Positions 35,714-44,106 are shown, numbered from the stretch's first letter. The stretch is 64,000 nt of DNA from Litchfieldia sinesaloumensis (GCF_900156865.1 NZ_LT732529.1:637056-701055), one strand, 5' to 3'. A program made the numbers and translations. The notes: generated from the sequence alone by a model not told the origin.

Positions 35714-35872
35714 CTACTTGGACTTTCCCGTTCCGAAACAAGTATGACAATCATGAACATGAACAGTTTCAAAAACTGAAGAAAAAAATCCCCATCCTGA
35801 GCAATCGGGACATATTTCCCTTTGAATTTTTTTATTTCGCTGTTTTTCTTTCCGATTTCCAAAGAAATCCAT
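35714..35872 (-). CDS. Small CXXCXGXG zinc-finger protein (52 aa)
   Basis: On the minus strand ATG 35872 follows TTTAGGGGGATTTAT. The 52-residue product is basic at first (MDFFGNRKEKQRNKKIQREI) and then carries CPDCSGWGFF and, after VHVHD, CHTCFGTGK. The two CxxCxGxG motifs are those of a DnaJ-type zinc finger; three histidines lie between them. Similar tiny zinc-ribbon proteins exist across Bacillus without known function. It is divergent from a P1B-type metal ATPase gene, 160 bases apart, with a palindrome between them. Confidence 0.7.
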   Translation of the reverse strand: MDFFGNRKEKQRNKKIQREICPDCSGWGFFSSVFETVHVHDCHTCFGTGKSK

Positions 35873-35948
35873 ATAAATCCCCCTAAACTTTTATCTTTAG
35901 TAAAGTTTTCTTTATTCATTTTATATTTATCTTACACAACGTATTTTA

Positions 35949-35968
35949 AATTTGACTGCCGTCAAATT
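35949..35968. promoter_or_regulatory. Palindromic operator candidate before the P1B ATPase gene
   Basis: AATTTGAC (35949-35956) and GTCAAATT (35961-35968) are perfect inverted arms with a 4-base spacer, TGCC. The site is 65 bases upstream of the ATPase start and in the divergent region shared with the zinc-finger gene. The cognate regulator is unknown. Confidence 0.5.
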
Positions 35969-36032
35969 AATCTTCCTCAATTAACGTTACGATATAGACA
36001 TAAGGTAATCGTAAAAGAGGAGGAGATAGAAA

Positions 36033-37949
36033 ATGATTAATCACCATAAAAACCACTTAACACTCATTGCAGGAATTTTAATAGCGTTAGGCTTAGTGAC
36101 AAAATGGATTGATATGTCAACATGGAGTAATGGACTCCTTCTGGCAGCAACCTTGATTGCAGGGGTTCCAATAGCTGTGAAAGCGTGGCAGTCATTACGA
36201 ATGAAAACTTTCAGTATTGAATTACTTGTTACCGTTGCTGTTATAGGAGCAATTTTTATTCATGAATATATCGAATCAGCAATTGTTACGTTTCTGTTCT
36301 TGTTTGGAGCCTACCTAGAGTCGAGAACTTTGAAGAAGACTCGTGCTTCGTTACGAGAACTAGTAGACATGGCGCCCCAAGAAGCCGTTTTGCTTCATGA
36401 AGATGGTACCCGTGAAACCATTAGTGTGGATGCTGTGGTAAAAGGGTACCACTTGGTTGTTCTACCGGGTGGTAAAATTCCAGTTGACGGGGTGATTGTA
36501 AAGGGCCATGCCTCTATCAGTGAAGCGGCGATTACAGGTGAATCTGTTCCAGTGAACAAATCGAGGGATGATAAGGTATATAGTGGCTCAATACTCGATA
36601 CGGGTTATGTTGAAATTATTGCAGAGAAAGTAGGGGATGATACCACTTTTTCAAAAATCATTGAGCTTGTAGAGGAGGCACAAGACTCAAAGTCAAAGGC
36701 AGAGCGTTTCCTTGATCGTTTCTCAAACTACTACACACCAGGTGTTGCGCTCCTTTCTGTTTTTGTCTATCTCGTAACTCGTGACTTGCACTTGGCAATC
36801 ACATTTTTAGTCATTGCATGCCCAGGAGCTCTTGTTATTGGCGCGCCAGTTTCAAACGTAGCGGGGATTGGAAATGGCGCGAAGAATGGAGTGTTAATCA
36901 AGGGTGGAGACATTATGGAGAAATTCGCTAAAATCGATACATTAGTATTTGACAAAACAGGAACGTTAACGAAGGGTAAACCGGAAGTGACAGATTTGCA
37001 TAATGTTAGCAGCATGCCGATTCATAAAATACTTGGTCTACTCGCAAAGGCAGAAACGATTTCTGAACACCATTTAGGTCGAACGATTATAAAGGAAGCA
37101 CAGAATCAAGGAATTGATTTAAATGCATATTCAATCAGTGAAAGTGAAACAATCAAAGGGAAAGGGATTACCGCAACTGTCGAAGGATATTCGATTGTAG
37201 CTGGGAATCGTAAATTAATGGATGCAAAAGGAATTGAGCTTACTTCTGACACAGTACATCATGCGATTGAACGGGAAAAGGCAGGAAATACAGCTATCTA
37301 TGTTGCTTTCAATCAAGAACTGGTTGCGATTATATCGATTGCTGACCAGATTCGTGAGGATGCAAAAGCAGCATTAGAGTATATGCGTTCAAACGGTATT
37401 AAGAGAATTGTCATGTTAACGGGTGATAACCGCCATACTGCTGAAGCAGTAGCGACACAGCTAGGAATTGATGAATTTCACGCTGAGCTATTGCCAAATG
37501 AGAAAGTTGAATACGTGAAGAATTTAAAAGCAGAAGGTGCGATTGTTGCGATGGCTGGTGATGGAGTCAATGATGCCCCAGCGATTGCGATTGCTGATAT
37601 TGGGTTAGCGATGGGTGAGGGTGGTACAGACATATCAATGGAGACAGCGGATGTCGTCTTAATGGCAGACAAACTGTCCCAATACGCGCACTCTTTTGCC
37701 TTATCAAAAGCGACGATTCGAAATATGCGCCAAAATATTAGCATTGCTCTCATCGTTGTTGCGATACTACTTATCGGAGTCCTTACGGATCGAGTGCATC
37801 TTGCAGGAGGAATGTTCATCCATGAAGGCAGTGTCCTAGTGGTCATACTCAATGCAATGCGCTTAATTCGTTTTAAAACGAATGTTGGACAACGTAAGCA
37901 AATAAAAACCAAAAAGAAGAACAATTATTTTCTGGTGTTAGGTAAATGA
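36033..37949 (+). CDS. P1B-type heavy-metal ATPase with CPG motif
   Basis: ATG 36033 follows GAGGAGGAGATAG. The 638-residue protein has no N-terminal metal-binding domain. Actuator motif AITGESVP, phosphorylation motif VFDKTGTLTKGKPEVTD, nucleotide-domain MLTGDN and AMAGDGVNDAPAIAIAD are intact. Two signature sites differ: the transmembrane metal motif reads ACPGALVIGAP (CPG rather than CPC/SPC/TPC) and the nucleotide-domain HP motif reads SEHHLG. Two C-terminal helices and a basic tail (KQIKTKKKNN) follow. It should export a metal ion, but the changed ligands prevent a call of copper, zinc or iron. A terminator follows at 37955-37982. Confidence 0.9.
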   Translation: MINHHKNHLTLIAGILIALGLVTKWIDMSTWSNGLLLAATLIAGVPIAVKAWQSLRMKTFSIELLVTVAVIGAIFIHEYIESAIVTFLFLFGAYLESRTLKKTRASLRELVDMAPQEAVLLHEDGTRETISVDAVVKGYHLVVLPGGKIPVDGVIVKGHASISEAAITGESVPVNKSRDDKVYSGSILDTGYVEIIAEKVGDDTTFSKIIELVEEAQDSKSKAERFLDRFSNYYTPGVALLSVFVYLVTRDLHLAITFLVIACPGALVIGAPVSNVAGIGNGAKNGVLIKGGDIMEKFAKIDTLVFDKTGTLTKGKPEVTDLHNVSSMPIHKILGLLAKAETISEHHLGRTIIKEAQNQGIDLNAYSISESETIKGKGITATVEGYSIVAGNRKLMDAKGIELTSDTVHHAIEREKAGNTAIYVAFNQELVAIISIADQIREDAKAALEYMRSNGIKRIVMLTGDNRHTAEAVATQLGIDEFHAELLPNEKVEYVKNLKAEGAIVAMAGDGVNDAPAIAIADIGLAMGEGGTDISMETADVVLMADKLSQYAHSFALSKATIRNMRQNISIALIVVAILLIGVLTDRVHLAGGMFIHEGSVLVVILNAMRLIRFKTNVGQRKQIKTKKKNNYFLVLGK

Positions 37950-37952
37950 ACC

Positions 37953-37982
37953 AAAGCTGCTCGAATTTGAGTAGCTTTTTTC
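37953..37982 (+). terminator. Rho-independent terminator
   Basis: AGCTGCTC / GAGTAGCT (one wobble) with loop GAATTT, followed by TTTTTTC. Confidence 0.8.
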
Positions 37983-38101
37983 TACGAATCTAAAAAAAGT
38001 GAAACAAAATCTAAAGATAGGATACTTACTGTAATAGACAATCTATGTTTAAATAGAAGTGAACCATTTACAAAAAATGTTATGAAGAGGAGGAGGACAC
38101 T

Positions 38102-39262
38102 ATGAAACAAGTAAATATCGGTATGATTGGTTACAAGTTTATGGGAAAAGCTCATAGTCACGCATATCGCGATCTTCCACTGTTTTTTCCAGAAATGCTT
38201 CGTCCTGAAATGAAAGTAATTTGTGGCAGAAACAAGGAAGCGGTTACAGAGGCAGCGACACAATTTGGCTGGGAAGAATATACCACAGATTGGAAGGCCC
38301 TTATTGAGCGTGAAGATATTGATGTTATTGATATAAATGCGCCGAGTGATGTACATAAAGAGATTGCGATAGCTGCTGCAAAAGCAGGGAAACATGTTTT
38401 TTGTGAAAAACCGTTAGCGCTTACACTTCAGGATTCTAGGGAAATGCTAGAGGCGGTCAAGGCTGCAGGTGTGAAGCATATGATTGGTTTTAACTATCGT
38501 TTTACTCCAGCTGTTCGACTAGCAAAAAAGCTGATTGAAGAGGGAGCCTTGGGGGATATCTATCATTTCCGTGCTTGGTTTTTGCAAGATTGGTTGGTAG
38601 ATCCGGACTTCCCACTTGCTTGGAGGCTTCAAAAAGAAATTGCTGGTTCTGGTTCCCACGGTGATTTGGGGGCACATTTAATTGATATGGCTCATTATTT
38701 AATTGGTGATATCACAGAAGTAATCGGAATGAGTGAGACATTTATCAAAGAACGACCACTCCCAACAAATATGACAGGGCTTTCAGCAACCGGAAGTAGT
38801 GAAGGTGAAAAAGGGCCGGTTACGGTAGATGATGCTACATTATTTATGGCCCGTTTTGAAAATGGGGCAATTGGTAGTTTTGAAGCAACTCGTTTTGCAA
38901 CAGGGCACCGCAGTACAAATTCATTCGAAATTAATGGGAGTAAAGGTAGCGTCATTTTTGATTTTGAAAGATTGAATGAACTTCAGGTTTATTTTAAGGA
39001 TGACCGAGAGGATGCCCAAGGATTCCGTCGAGTTGTGGCGACTGAGCCAAGTCACGAGTATATAGACCGTTACTGGCCAGCAGGGCACACAATTGGATAT
39101 GAGCATACATTTATCCATGAAATTGTGGAATTAATGGATGCAATTGAAGAAGACCGCCAGCCTGTACCGAATTTTGAAGACGGTGTTAAATGTCAAGCTG
39201 TACTTGAGGCAGTAGAGCATTCAATTGAAAAACGACAATGGATTCAACTATCTGATATTTAG
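38102..39262 (+). CDS. Gfo/Idh/MocA-family oxidoreductase (first of two)
   Basis: ATG 38102 follows GAAGAGGAGGAGGACACT. The 386-residue protein has an N-terminal Rossmann domain (IGMIGYKFMGKAHSHAYRD), the EKP motif FCEKPLALT with its catalytic Lys, and the C-terminal alpha/beta domain with HLIDMAHYLIGDI (HxxD-type catalytic pair). The dinucleotide loop is GYKFMGKAH rather than GxGxxG, as in some sugar-acid dehydrogenases. It probably oxidises or reduces a sugar or inositol-like substrate with NAD(P). It forms an operon with the ThuA gene 15 bases downstream. Confidence 0.9.
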   Translation: MKQVNIGMIGYKFMGKAHSHAYRDLPLFFPEMLRPEMKVICGRNKEAVTEAATQFGWEEYTTDWKALIEREDIDVIDINAPSDVHKEIAIAAAKAGKHVFCEKPLALTLQDSREMLEAVKAAGVKHMIGFNYRFTPAVRLAKKLIEEGALGDIYHFRAWFLQDWLVDPDFPLAWRLQKEIAGSGSHGDLGAHLIDMAHYLIGDITEVIGMSETFIKERPLPTNMTGLSATGSSEGEKGPVTVDDATLFMARFENGAIGSFEATRFATGHRSTNSFEINGSKGSVIFDFERLNELQVYFKDDREDAQGFRRVVATEPSHEYIDRYWPAGHTIGYEHTFIHEIVELMDAIEEDRQPVPNFEDGVKCQAVLEAVEHSIEKRQWIQLSDI

Positions 39263-39277
39263 AAGGAGCGCTCAATT

Positions 39278-40006
39278 ATGAATAAAAAAGCATTAATCGT
39301 TTGGGGTGGCTGGGATGGTCATGAACCTGAACAAGTGGCCTATCTTTTTAAAAACATCCTTGAAGAAGAGAACTTTAATGTTGAAGTTTCGCATTCGCTG
39401 GATACATATGCTGATACTGAAAAACTACAAACACTAGATCTACTAATTCCGCATTGGACGATGGGAGAGATTGAGAAGAAATATGTTCTCAATATTTCAC
39501 AAGCTGTAGCAAGTGGAGTTGGCATCGCGGGCTGTCATGGGGGAATGTGTGATTCATTCCGCAATAACGTAGATTGGCAGTTTATGACGGGCGGTAATTG
39601 GGTAGCTCATCCTGGTAATGATGGGGTTGAGTATATGGTAAATATCAAGCATAGCTCAAGTCCGTTGCTTGATGGGTTACGTGATTTCAAAGTGGTTAGT
39701 GAACAATACTATCTTCACTTCGACCCAGCAGTTGAAGTTTTAGCAACTACTAGATTCCCGGTAGTCGACGGACCACATGCGACCAATAAAGCTGTTGATA
39801 TGCCAGTTGTTTGGACAAAGCGTTGGGGGCAAGGACGAGTATTTTATAGCTCCTTAGGTCATCATGCGGATATTATCGAAATGCCCGAAGTTTCACTGAT
39901 TATGCGTCGTGGTTTCTTATGGGCTGCAGAAGGTAAGCAATTGGCTAACCGTGAAGCTGTATCCGGTGATATTCGTTCGTATACAGGCATGGGAGATAGT
40001 CAGTAA
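39278..40006 (+). CDS. ThuA-domain protein
   Basis: ATG 39278 follows AAGGAGCGC. The 242-residue protein has the ThuA fold, a class I glutamine-amidotransferase-like domain: KKALIVWGGWDGHEPEQVA, LDLLIPHWTMGEI, the SGVGIAGCHGGMCDSFR elbow, and GGNWVAHPG. ThuA proteins act in disaccharide or keto-sugar use, often beside Gfo/Idh/MocA dehydrogenases exactly as here; the reaction is not settled. It lies between the two oxidoreductase genes. Confidence 0.88.
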   Translation: MNKKALIVWGGWDGHEPEQVAYLFKNILEEENFNVEVSHSLDTYADTEKLQTLDLLIPHWTMGEIEKKYVLNISQAVASGVGIAGCHGGMCDSFRNNVDWQFMTGGNWVAHPGNDGVEYMVNIKHSSSPLLDGLRDFKVVSEQYYLHFDPAVEVLATTRFPVVDGPHATNKAVDMPVVWTKRWGQGRVFYSSLGHHADIIEMPEVSLIMRRGFLWAAEGKQLANREAVSGDIRSYTGMGDSQ

Positions 40007-40050
40007 ACGATATTCGCGCACATTCTCATCTACAAATGGAGGAACGACCT

Positions 40051-41130
40051 ATGAGTACAGTGAAACTTGGCATTATTGGCTGTGGCACAATTAGTTCGAT
40101 TTATATGGAAAATGTTCAAAAATTTGATCACCTCGAGCTTGTTGCTTGTGCCGATTTAGATGTTTCGCGGGCACAGCTTCAGGCCGAAAAATATGGGATA
40201 CCTAAGGCGTATTCTGTTAATGAATTATTGGCTGATGACGAAATTCAGTTAGTCATAAATTTAACGATTCCACGCGCCCATGCTTCAGTTAGTCTTCAAG
40301 CATTAGAAGCTGGAAAGCATGTGTATACGGAAAAACCACTAACTGTTTCCCGGGAAGAAGGGAAACAGGTGTTAGAAGCTGCGAAGAAAAATAATCTTCT
40401 TGTTGGTAGTGCTCCAGATACATTTTTAGGTGCAGGCATTCAAACTGCGGTTCATCTGATTGAAAATGGTGAAATTGGTGTACCAATTGGAGCATCTGCT
40501 TTTATGATTATTCGAGGCCATGAACATTGGCACCCAGACCCTGCCTTTTATTATGATCATGGTGGAGGACCAATGTTTGATATGGGACCGTATTATTTAA
40601 CGGCATTGGTCGCGCTTTTAGGTCCAATGAGACGAGTTTCTGGGTCAACTCGTATTAGTTATCCAGAGCGAACCATTTTAAGTGAGCCGAAAAAGGGTAC
40701 GAAAGTCAAAGTGGTTACTCCTACTCATATTGCGGGAACGATTGATTTTGAATCTGGTGCCATTGCAACGATTACAACGAGCTTTGATGCTTTTGGAGGA
40801 ACATCTCTACCACCTATTGAGGTGTATGGAAGTGAAGGGACGTTGCTAGTTCCTGATCCAAATCGTTTCGATGGGACCGTAAAAATTAGAAAAAGAGATG
40901 AAAAGGAATTTGTAGAAGTCCCGCTTATTTTTGACAATCCACAGAATAACCGTGGTATTGGGGTAGCGGACATGGCTAAGGCCATTCTACATCAAGAATC
41001 GTTCCGTTCAAATGGCGAACTAGCTTACCATGTTCTTGAAGCCATGCATGGATTTCATGATTCATCCGCCAATGGCACACATTATCATTTGGAAAGCACG
41101 TGCAGACGACCTGAACCACTTAAAGGGTAG
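40051..41130 (+). CDS. Gfo/Idh/MocA-family oxidoreductase (second of two)
   Basis: ATG 40051 follows TGGAGGAACGACCT. The 359-residue protein has Rossmann motif LGIIGCGTISSIYMEN, YTEKPLTVS with the catalytic Lys, and GGGPMFDMGPYYLTALVALLGP. It shares little with the first oxidoreductase apart from fold motifs, so the pair may catalyse successive oxidation and reduction steps, as in pathways using 3-keto sugars. That role is inferred from the operon. A terminator follows at 41158-41185. Confidence 0.9.
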   Translation: MSTVKLGIIGCGTISSIYMENVQKFDHLELVACADLDVSRAQLQAEKYGIPKAYSVNELLADDEIQLVINLTIPRAHASVSLQALEAGKHVYTEKPLTVSREEGKQVLEAAKKNNLLVGSAPDTFLGAGIQTAVHLIENGEIGVPIGASAFMIIRGHEHWHPDPAFYYDHGGGPMFDMGPYYLTALVALLGPMRRVSGSTRISYPERTILSEPKKGTKVKVVTPTHIAGTIDFESGAIATITTSFDAFGGTSLPPIEVYGSEGTLLVPDPNRFDGTVKIRKRDEKEFVEVPLIFDNPQNNRGIGVADMAKAILHQESFRSNGELAYHVLEAMHGFHDSSANGTHYHLESTCRRPEPLKG

Positions 41131-41155
41131 AAAGTGTAATAAGAACGTAAAACGT

Positions 41156-41188
41156 TTAAAGGCATTGCGATTGTGCAATGCCTTTAGA
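41156..41188 (+). terminator. Rho-independent terminator
   Basis: AAAGGCATTGC / GCAATGCCTTT is a perfect stem with loop GATTGT, closing the Gfo/Idh-ThuA operon. Confidence 0.75.
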
Positions 41189-41489
41189 GTTATATAAATG
41201 ACTAAAATATGTGCACCCAAAACAATGAAAGCCCTGCCTCTCTTTCATCCTTACGGCTCCTTGGCCGTGCCAGTGTGAATCAGGGGTAAAAACTTTTTTA
41301 TCTAGTTATTTATTAGATATTAAAACATCGGGCAAGTGAAATATACATCGGAAATAGGAATAAAATGGTAGAAATGACAAAGAGGTTCATGCTCAATAGG
41401 TGAGTTAAAGAAGATGCCCCAAATAAAGGACATATTCCCCAAAAACCAGGACATTTTTGGGAGAATTAATACAAACTGCTAATTAACTC
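41189..41489. other. Intergenic region with unexplained structure
   Basis: No gene is supported. Bases 41226-41285 are GC-richer than their surroundings and form nested stems: TGAAAG/CTTTCA, ACGGC/GCCGT and outer CCCTG/CAGGG. Bases 41417-41459 hold a tandem pair of about 20 bases (CCCCAAATAAAGGACATATT, then CCCCAAAAACCAGGACATTT). Neither was matched to a known RNA or repeat. Confidence 0.4.
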
Positions 41490-41951
41490 TTAACTGAAAC
41501 TTTTGATTTGATTTTCAGTAATTCCTTTAATTAAATTCAGTTCACTAATCAAAAATTCATGTGCGTTAGCCAACATTTTCTTCTCGCTTGTATTAAGTGT
41601 TTTCTCTTTCTTCATACGCATTAAATCACGTACAACTTCAGCGCATTCTTGAATTTTACCTGTTTTTATTTTATCTGTGTTCACTTTAAATCTTTGTTTC
41701 CAAGGTAGTAAACGATCTGATTCTCCATGCAGAAAAATGTGAATGAGGTGTTTTAACGCAATTATGTCAGTAACAGGGCGTATGCTAGAACTCACTATTT
41801 TGCTAGTAGGTATCATGATTTGCATATTACTGATTAACATTTTTATAACATAATATTGCTGTTTTTTTCCTGAGACTTCCTTTTCTTCTATGGCTTTAAT
41901 TATACCTACGCCATGCATTGGATAAACAATGTTATCGCCTACTTGATACAA
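41490..41951 (-). CDS. CarD/CdnL-family transcription regulator (YdeB-like)
   Basis: TTG 41951 lies eight bases after GGAGG; family members begin MFxxGDxxxYPMHG, which fits LYQVGDNIVYPMHGVGII at this start. The 153-residue protein has the CarD RNA-polymerase-interaction domain (VYPMHGVGIIKAIEEKEVSGKKQQYYVIKM) and a helical C-terminal domain (NTSEKKMLANAHEFLISELN). It should bind the RNA polymerase beta subunit and tune promoter opening. The gene is single, divergent from asnA. Confidence 0.9.
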   Translation of the reverse strand: MYQVGDNIVYPMHGVGIIKAIEEKEVSGKKQQYYVIKMLISNMQIMIPTSKIVSSSIRPVTDIIALKHLIHIFLHGESDRLLPWKQRFKVNTDKIKTGKIQECAEVVRDLMRMKKEKTLNTSEKKMLANAHEFLISELNLIKGITENQIKSFS

Positions 41952-42263
41952 ATAACCCACCTCCATATTTAATAACCTTCTTAACCTTAACACAGATTCT
42001 ATTTTATAACAAATTTTTAATAATATCATATTTTTATTTTGTGTGTCAATATATTTGGTTTAAAAAAGAAAAACACAAGTATAAGGTAGGTAGTTTACCA
42101 CGCAGATTCTAAAACCTTACTATTCTTAATCTATGTAAACTTCATATATTGAAAAAGTAAACTGTAACACTTTAGGGCATTAGCACATATGGTAATAAGT
42201 CTAAAAATGGAGCTAACACACAACGAACTCCACTTAAGACTTATTTTTGGAGGTGGATGGACC
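41952..42263. other. Divergent carD-asnA region
   Basis: This 312-base region carries both promoters. From 42189 the asnA frame is open but reads unlike AsnA (MVISLKMELTHNELHLRLIF), so it is treated as leader. No T-box antiterminator motif (GGTGGNACC) was found despite an AAC triplet and a GGAGGTGG stretch; the latter serves as a ribosome binding site. Confidence 0.45.
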
Positions 42264-43274
42264 ATTACTTCTATATCTATACAAGGCGAATACAAACCTG
42301 TATTGAACGTCCTTCATACACAAGTAGCGATTAACGAAATGAAACATTATTTTGAAGATAAGTTCTCGAAGTCACTGCGTTTATTAAAGGTCCTGGCCCC
42401 GTTATTGGTTCAAACTGACGAGGGAATTAATGATGATTTAAATGGATACGAGCGAGTCCTATCATTTGATGCTGCTGATATTAAGAATAAAAATATTGAG
42501 GTGGTTCAGTCTCTTGCCAAATGGAAACGGGTCGCCCTAGGTAATTATGGGTTTTCAAAGGGTACTGGTTTGTATACCGATATGCATGCCATTCGTAGGG
42601 ACGAAAAGCTCGACAACCTTCATTCAATCTATGTAGATCAATGGGATTGGGAGAAAATCATTTCAAAGGAAGAGCGAGACTTAAACACTCTTAAACGAGA
42701 AGTGAGAAAAATATATCAGGCAATTAAATCGACTGAGCTTCACCTATATGACCTTCATTCAGAATTAACACCTGTATTGCCTAATCAAATCTTCTTTATT
42801 ACATCCCAAGAGCTTGAGGATATGTACCCTTATAACACCACAAAAGAACGAGAATATATTATCTCAAAAAAACATGGTGCGGTTTTCGTCATGCAGATTG
42901 GAGGTGTATTACGATCTGGTGAGGGCCATGATGGACGATCACCAGACTATGATGACTGGACATTAAATGGAGATATGCTTTTTTGGAGTCCACTTTTAAA
43001 CACTGCTGTTGAAATTTCTTCCATGGGCATACGCGTTGATGAAAAAGCCCTCCTTAAACAATTAAAATCTTCCTTTCATGAAGACCGCAAAAGCTTACCT
43101 TATCATCGAGCCGTGCTGGAGAGAAAGCTTCCCCAAACAATCGGTGGAGGAATTGGCCAGTCAAGACTATGTATGTTTCTTTTGAAAAAGGCCCATATCG
43201 GAGAAGTGCAGGCCTCCGTATGGAATGATCAAATCATAAAAGAATGCAAAGAACAAAATATAGTTCTTCTTTAA
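42264..43274 (+). CDS. asnA: Aspartate-ammonia ligase (asparagine synthetase A)
   Basis: The protein makes asparagine from aspartate, ammonia and ATP through an aspartyl-adenylate. The class-II-synthetase-like motifs are clear: LLKVLAPLLVQTDEGINDDLNG, SFDAADIKNKNIEVVQSLAKW, GLYTDMHAIRRDE, YVDQWDWEK and motif 3 GGGIGQSRLCMFLLKK. The usual length is about 330 residues. The only good ribosome binding site, GGAGGTGG at 42249-42256, points to ATT 42264, giving 336 residues and matching the family N-terminus; no ATG, GTG or TTG in frame lies nearby. ATG 42207 or 42189 would give a longer protein with a weak site. The start is therefore provisional. Confidence 0.9.
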   Translation: MTSISIQGEYKPVLNVLHTQVAINEMKHYFEDKFSKSLRLLKVLAPLLVQTDEGINDDLNGYERVLSFDAADIKNKNIEVVQSLAKWKRVALGNYGFSKGTGLYTDMHAIRRDEKLDNLHSIYVDQWDWEKIISKEERDLNTLKREVRKIYQAIKSTELHLYDLHSELTPVLPNQIFFITSQELEDMYPYNTTKEREYIISKKHGAVFVMQIGGVLRSGEGHDGRSPDYDDWTLNGDMLFWSPLLNTAVEISSMGIRVDEKALLKQLKSSFHEDRKSLPYHRAVLERKLPQTIGGGIGQSRLCMFLLKKAHIGEVQASVWNDQIIKECKEQNIVLL

Positions 43275-43281
43275 TCTAGAC

Positions 43282-43329
43282 AAAAGCTTAAATGAGGATT
43301 TGGAGATGATTCCGCATTTAAGCTTTTTC
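43282..43329. terminator. Bidirectional terminator
   Basis: AAAAGCTTAAATG / CATTTAAGCTTTT is a perfect 13-base stem between the convergent asnA and DUF3298 genes, with A and T runs on the two sides. Confidence 0.8.
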
Positions 43330-43332
43330 ACA

Positions 43333-43953
43333 TTAATTATTTGTTGCTAATCTTCCAAGTGGTCCATTTTCATCGATGATATCTTGAATGTCGTAGAGGG
43401 AAATTGGAAACATAGGGAAGCCAAATACATATGGGGTGAGTTCATAAAGCTGGAAGTAGATGACAAGGGTTTTGTCAGCAACATAAAAATCTTGGTCCGG
43501 ACTAATTGTAGTAAAATCAGAAATCAGACCAATATCACGTACTTTGATTTGTTCGTGAATGAGTATAGATAACCTTTTGACATAGTCACTTCCTGGTTTG
43601 AAAAGATCCTTGAGGTCGCAACATCTTCCGCGGTTAAGATCAAAAGTTAAAGATTTGATTATGGTATTCCCATGGGCAGCTCTGTCATGGTAGGTGTAGT
43701 TTGATTGAGTAAGACTTAGGACTTGCCTCTGGTTGTTTTTTATTTCGTAGTGACCTAGCATTTCAGCAACGGTAGAAGGTGAATCTCCAACCTGGGTCGA
43801 AATCAACGTTTGGGCTTGCTGGATAATCGATTGATTTATAAGATGCAGAAGTTGTCGGTTTCGCATTCTTTCAACTTGTGGGTAAAAGACCCTCTTTTGA
43901 GGATCAAATCTAAACGTACGAGTTATTGTACTAACTGGAAATGAAATAGGCAT
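43333..43953 (-). CDS. DUF4163/DUF3298-domain protein (RsiV-like fold, no anchor)
   Basis: ATG 43953 follows AAAAGGATTGTGACAA. The 206-residue protein matches the DUF4163 plus DUF3298 pair: VFYPQVERMRNRQLLHLINQ, SLTQSNYTYHDRAAHGNTIIKSLTFDLNRGRCCDLKDLFKPG and DFYVADKTLVIYFQLYELTPYVFGFP. In RsiV this module binds lysozyme outside the cell, but here no signal peptide or transmembrane segment is present, as in several Bacillus relatives. It is divergent from the ZorA-like gene, 153 bases apart. Confidence 0.82.
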   Translation of the reverse strand: MPISFPVSTITRTFRFDPQKRVFYPQVERMRNRQLLHLINQSIIQQAQTLISTQVGDSPSTVAEMLGHYEIKNNQRQVLSLTQSNYTYHDRAAHGNTIIKSLTFDLNRGRCCDLKDLFKPGSDYVKRLSILIHEQIKVRDIGLISDFTTISPDQDFYVADKTLVIYFQLYELTPYVFGFPMFPISLYDIQDIIDENGPLGRLATNN

Positions 43954-44106
43954 TTGTCACAATCCTTTTTTCCTTATCGTATTCCACTCAACCTAGGTGT
44001 GTGCGTGATTATAGAAATTCTCAAAAGCTTCAATGCATGATTTGTCCATTTTTCGAATAACTATTAACAAGACAAGGTTGGACGTGCAATGAGAGGAGAG
44101 AAGAGA

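Noticed and set aside
42180-42263. T-box riboswitch upstream of asnA
   Set aside because: An AAC triplet and a GGAGGTGG stretch drew attention, but the conserved GGTGGNACC antiterminator sequence and a terminator are missing.
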